From the NCBI GenBank assembly GCA_030248135.1, contig JASANC010002619.1, forward strand, positions 181,436 through 245,435: a DNA stretch of 64,000 nt, written 5' to 3'. Under the pieces are notes generated by a model. That model made no database searches. It saw nothing but the letters and a program-made list of their open reading frames with translations, and was not told where the DNA came from. The stretch comes from Theristus sp. LFF4_11 (taxonomy: Eukaryota > Nematoda > Chromadorea > Monhysterida > Xyalidae). Positions within the stretch are counted from its first letter, which is position 1. Every line of letters starts with the position of its first letter. This document shows positions 60,528 through 64,000 of the stretch, one piece after another. A program made the translations under genes and the position numbers.

Positions 60528-60701
60528 ATGTCGAAGTTTAGAAAAGGCGTAAAGATCGATCGTACAAATGAGCCACTGGCGCGCCCCGATCACGCTGCCG
60601 TGCAAATCCAAGCTGCTGTGCAAACCCGCCCAAACGGTCGAGCGAGCGACAGCGAGCCACAACACGAACAATCAACACGTGCAACGGCACAGCAACGGTG
60701 A
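60528..60701 (+). CDS. Candidate small basic protein after poly(T) acceptor
   Basis: A 57-codon frame begins MSKFRKGVKIDRTNEPLARP, only eight bases after the poly(T)-TAG acceptor, and ends RATAQQR. It is GC-richer than the flanks and rich in Gln, Ala and Arg. An ATG four bases earlier opens only a five-codon frame. A GTGAAC at 60698 could be a donor leading to further exons that I could not find. No family recognised. Frames also cross on the minus strand, so confidence is limited. Confidence 0.3.
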   Translation: MSKFRKGVKIDRTNEPLARPDHAAVQIQAAVQTRPNGRASDSEPQHEQSTRATAQQR

Positions 60702-61510
60702 ACATCTGGACAGTCTGCCCACCATAACGAACAATCAACCAATCAGCAATGGACCTCAACCAATCATTAACAAGAACCATAAACAATGATAATTGAACAA
60801 TCGTCGACTATTCTGATGTGAGCTATGCGTCCGTTACGCAAGCTCAGATGTCGACAGATGATTTTTATTGATTCAAATCCAGCCAATCAGTAAGTAATCA
60901 CCATTTTATCGTAGTAGCTTAGCTTTTTCATGTAATTTTTCTGAGTAGCTTAGCGTTTTCGAATCAAACTCCAAAGATCATCGATTTTATCACCTAAAAC
61001 CCAATCAACTATTAACAAACAATATATCAATCGACGCGTCTTGTCGAGATCTATCCGAATCTATTGCTATTTCATTATTTTATTAAACTTTCCAGCAGAC
61101 TTTTTGTTGAGTTTTGATTTTACACGTTGTTGTTGTGCTTTGTTATGTGTGCCCACGTGTTGTTGTTGCGTGCATGCATAGAGCGTGCCTAGCGACGCAG
61201 CGCGTTTATTCGCGTACTGCACACGCTTGTGCATTCTTTATGTGTGTTCGTGACGGTCGGAAGGCGGACTTTCCCACGAAGATTTCGAATACTCTTTCGC
61301 CTTCCGCTTTTGTAAATCCACTTCAGTTGCATTATTTTATTACTATGAATATTTGAACTCCTTCATATTGCTCTTATGCAATGAATATTATGGTGCGTGA
61401 AATGCCGTCGTCGAAACAGTGAGAGAATCTTGGCATTATTACTTGTGCCACCAGCTCGCATTCGTCTCGTCCCCGTGCAATCTCACTTTCGTCTCGGGTT
61501 AGTTCTTTAC
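60702..61510. other. Spacer before tandem array
   Basis: AT-rich at first (60.8-61.1 kb), then richer in TGTTGTTG and GCGTGCATGCATAG words. If the large frame at 62074 belongs to a retroelement, its 5' terminal repeat should lie here, but no TG..CA boundary or primer-binding site was recognised. Confidence 0.35.
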
Positions 61511-61980
61511 TTGCCTATCAGTTTATAATTCTGAGCGACTGAGGGAACCCCCTGTGCTGGCTTGCCTATCAGTTTCCAATTCTGAGCGATTAAGGTTCCC
61601 CTGTGCCGGCTTGCCTATCAGTTTTCAATTCTGAGCGACTAGTGGTCCCCTGGCATCGCTTGCCTATCAGTGATCGGTTCTGAGCGACTGAGGCCCCCCT
61701 GTCCCTGCTTGCCTATCAGTAACTAGTCCTGTGCGACTGAGTCTTACCCCTTAGCTCGCCTATCAGGCTGGGAGCTGTGCGACAGGAATAGACCCTTAGC
61801 TCGCCTATCAGGCTGGGAGCTGTGCGACGTTGTTAGCCCCCTAGCTCGCCTATCAGGTTGGGAGCTGTGCGATCGGTTTAGCCCCTTAACTTGCCTATCA
61901 GGTTGGAACTGTGCGATCGGTTCAGACCCCCTTAGATTGCCTATCAGGTTGTATTCTGAGCGATAGAGGATTAGCCCGGA
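61511..61980 (+). repeat. Ten-unit tandem array (45-51 bp), GCCTATCAG..GAGCGA
   Basis: Units start at about 61511, 61561, 61610, 61659, 61708, 61755, 61800, 61845, 61890 and 61936. Each has T[TC]GCCTATCAG, a variable 5-12 bases, then [CT]TGTGCGA or CTGAGCGA, a variable stretch and a C run. The conserved blocks with variable spacers suggest selection on paired motifs (RNA structure or protein sites) rather than simple satellite drift. The array ends about 95 bases before the start codon of the large frame. Confidence 0.75.
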
Positions 61981-62073
61981 TTGAAAGTATACTAACCCAA
62001 ATTTATACCCCGTAGTGACTCGTAATCGCGCCGCTACACCCATCAATTTCACCAGCTGTTCTGTAAGGCATAG

Positions 62074-64000
62074 ATGCAGAGTAGTGTAGCACTAACCCGG
62101 CGGATGCAATCAGACTCAACTGGCACCCAGGTTATGCCACTGGCGAGTCTGCCGCCCCCTCCCGCTAACCGCTGTCCAAGCACTCCCCTGGGCTCTGATG
62201 ACTTGTCTACAAGCCCAGTACGGCTGCACAACGCTGATTGGCGTCATCACCCGTCGTCCCCTTGGTTGCCCGCCGTCGTCGATGACGTTCGTCAGCAGTT
62301 CGTCAGCCCGAATAGGAAGTGGGAGCCGTCAACCCAGGACCGGGTGGAAAGTGACATACCCCTGCGGGTAGGGAACACCATTGCATATGGAGGTCTGTGC
62401 CTGACCCTTGACGGTTTTACTCAAGGGCTGAACTTGCGAAGCGAGTGCTATTCTGACGAAGCTCCTGCATCTAAATTCTGCTTTCTCCACTCTGTTGACG
62501 AAAATGGTGACAGCTATTATGTGCAAGTCGCCTACGACCACACCTCAAACCCCTCTCCAAACCCCTCTCGTCCCCGCACCAGTAACAGTTTCCCCGCATC
62601 CGACAACGATTGGATCAACAACAACCCTGACCTGGTCGCAAAAGCCGTACTGGCTTATGCCGCCGAAAACGACTACCCCTCTTGTTTTACCCTCACTCAA
62701 TCACAAATCATCCACTACAATCAACCGTCAATTGACGAATACCCCAACAATTCGCAACAAATCACCACCAGTTCCTCAAATTTCAACCAATCAACTTCAA
62801 TCAACGCCACAAACTACAACAAAAGCCCACAACCAAACCAATCGACGAACGATGCGAATTTCCAACAACAGTGCGCCGACAAAATTCGGCAAGCTGCCAA
62901 AAGCTTCAGTAACCAATTCTTCCACGCTTTCCAATCTGAACAAAATGCCCTCGAGCATCGACTTTCGAAACTCGATGAATGGATGCAACAACTCAACCTT
63001 TCCGTAAACAGGAACATCATCGGAAGTTCTAGTACTCGTGACGGTTCGTGCCGCTCCTTTAAGAATTCTCCTTCGTGTCTAGCTTCGGGGAGATCACGTC
63101 CTGTCGTCGCAAGTGACGTTCTGCCGTCAAGTTCTAAGTTGCAGTCTCAAAGCTGTATGGATCCCGAAAAATCATGCCCGAAAGTTACTCGGAAACATAG
63201 TACGGTGAAGTCATGTGATGAGGCTGCCGCTTGGATTCCGAATTATTTTTGGAACACTCATAGAGTGCAAACCCCTCCCTCCTTCCTGTCCCCTAACCTG
63301 GTCGACTCTCGAACGACCTTAACAACCCCGATGACTGTCGAGACAAACAGTCGTCTAGTTGGCGATGCTGGCAGCCAATCACTGGCGAAAACGGCTCGAG
63401 TCCCGTCACGAGTCACCCCTCTAACACAAAACCTGCTGACAACCACCGATGAGCATCCAAAACAACAAAAACAAAACGAGTCCCAAACTGTATTTATGAA
63501 ACGCGATATCGAAATCACCCCACAAATTCTCAATTCCCCCAAGCGACCTGCGCGAATAATTCCGCTGCAGATAACGCTTCCCAGTGCAACACAGCGACCT
63601 GCGCGAATAAATCCGCAGCAGATAACGCTTTCCAGTGCAACTAAAACGTACCCCTGTAGCATGCTTAAGAATCAAACGTCACAAGATGCAGAAAAACAAC
63701 CCACATACGAATCAACTGGTCTCGAATCAGAAGAAACTGACAAATCAGTCAGCGATGATGCAGAAGAGATGGAAAATTCAAACAAGTTGGCTGCAGAGGC
63801 AAGACAACAATTGCCCTCTAACAATGCAACAATTAATCTACCATCAACTGTTCATACGACAAAAGCCAATAGTACAGGTTCGTCATCCATCACTCCACCA
63901 CAAGAAGTCCGAAGAAAAAGAGGCGTCAGTACCCTGCGTCGCTATATTCGCGAAATTACTCATTATTTACAATATCCCAATATGCATTTGACTGCCGAAA
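62074..64000 (+). CDS. Large uncharacterised reading frame, runs off right edge
   Basis: From ATG at 62074, directly after an in-frame TAG, the frame stays open for 642 codons to the end of the window. This is far longer than chance, so it is coding or recently was. Residues about 1-90 are Pro/Ser-rich. About 100-160 look globular (VGNTIAYGGLCLTLDGF, ASKFCFLHSV). A long Asn/Gln/Ser/Thr-rich region with many N-x-S/T sites follows, broken by a helical stretch with FFHAFQSEQNALEHRL. A 51-base tandem duplication at about 63542-63641 repeats the RPARI..QITL block. Near the edge is EVRRKRGVSTLRRYIREI, a basic cluster that could be a convertase site or a nuclear signal. No protease, zinc-knuckle or polymerase motif is visible. 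With the tandem leader it could be the first part of a retroelement or another mobile element, but that is inference. Confidence 0.6.
   Translation, partial: MQSSVALTRRMQSDSTGTQVMPLASLPPPPANRCPSTPLGSDDLSTSPVRLHNADWRHHPSSPWLPAVVDDVRQQFVSPNRKWEPSTQDRVESDIPLRVGNTIAYGGLCLTLDGFTQGLNLRSECYSDEAPASKFCFLHSVDENGDSYYVQVAYDHTSNPSPNPSRPRTSNSFPASDNDWINNNPDLVAKAVLAYAAENDYPSCFTLTQSQIIHYNQPSIDEYPNNSQQITTSSSNFNQSTSINATNYNKSPQPNQSTNDANFQQQCADKIRQAAKSFSNQFFHAFQSEQNALEHRLSKLDEWMQQLNLSVNRNIIGSSSTRDGSCRSFKNSPSCLASGRSRPVVASDVLPSSSKLQSQSCMDPEKSCPKVTRKHSTVKSCDEAAAWIPNYFWNTHRVQTPPSFLSPNLVDSRTTLTTPMTVETNSRLVGDAGSQSLAKTARVPSRVTPLTQNLLTTTDEHPKQQKQNESQTVFMKRDIEITPQILNSPKRPARIIPLQITLPSATQRPARINPQQITLSSATKTYPCSMLKNQTSQDAEKQPTYESTGLESEETDKSVSDDAEEMENSNKLAAEARQQLPSNNATINLPSTVHTTKANSTGSSSITPPQEVRRKRGVSTLRRYIREITHYLQYPNMHLTAE

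Noticed and set aside
61744..62052. Minus frame of repeats with HSSQPDRRAKG
   Set aside because: It is the reverse translation of the tandem DNA array.
1..64000. tRNA, rRNA, CRISPR arrays and bacterial-type operons
   Set aside because: No cloverleaf with A and B boxes, no rRNA signature and no direct repeat-spacer array was recognised; gene structure is eukaryotic throughout.

Overview
This window looks like nuclear DNA from a metazoan, most likely a nematode. Its genes have several exons with canonical GT/AG introns. Their products are SUMO, mitochondrial ribosomal protein mL64/CRIF1, an ABHD2-type hydrolase, a ZO-1/polychaetoid MAGUK scaffold, an RFamide neuropeptide precursor and an immunoglobulin-domain surface protein. 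The nematode suggestion rests on the SUMO core, which reads [11 protein letters not shown], and on the RFamide precursor. It is an inference from remembered family features, not a placement.

Left part (1-23.2 kb). Four single-copy genes are separated by blocks of repeats. These are a small Pro/Gln-rich gene on the minus strand (644-1217), SUMO on the plus strand (8410-9214), ABHD2-like on the minus strand (12339-14865) and mL64 on the plus strand (19675-23196). Most of 1.3-8.2 kb and 15.3-18.5 kb is mobile DNA: at least four non-autonomous families with TAG..CTA ends, four copies of which have a perfect 8-bp target duplication (hAT type); TA-flanked CAGTC foldback elements and MITEs; a dispersed repeat carrying telomere-like TTAGGA/TTAGGT hexamers; and palindromic blocks of long G or C tracts. 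Several of these are nested in one another.

Middle (24.0-52.3 kb). One very large minus-strand gene encodes a ZO-1/polychaetoid-like protein of about 1,860 residues: a low-complexity N-terminus, three PDZ domains, SH3, guanylate-kinase-like, a proline/serine-rich linker and a C-terminal ZU5 domain. I could follow 25 exons, with matching reading phase at nearly all junctions. Two further ATG-starting exons (38486-39058 and 43870-44220) are also in the phase needed to join the PDZ1 exon, so the gene probably has alternative promoters. A small secreted-protein gene lies on the opposite strand inside one intron. A second short reading unit lies on the same strand in another intron. A foldback element made of 15-bp minisatellite units lies in a third.

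Right part (52.3-64 kb). Beyond an intergenic stretch holding a decayed mariner-like element come an RFamide precursor (57035-57737, plus), a probable GPI-anchored two-Ig protein (58046-59341, minus), two small plus-strand candidate genes (59444-59781 and 60528-60701), a ten-unit tandem array (61511-61980) and a reading frame of more than 640 codons that runs off the right edge (62074-64000). I could not assign this last frame to a family.

The genes do not form a pathway; they are ordinary neighbours in a repeat-rich genome. Exon ends were placed by eye from splice-site consensus, reading phase and protein similarity, and may be off by a few bases.
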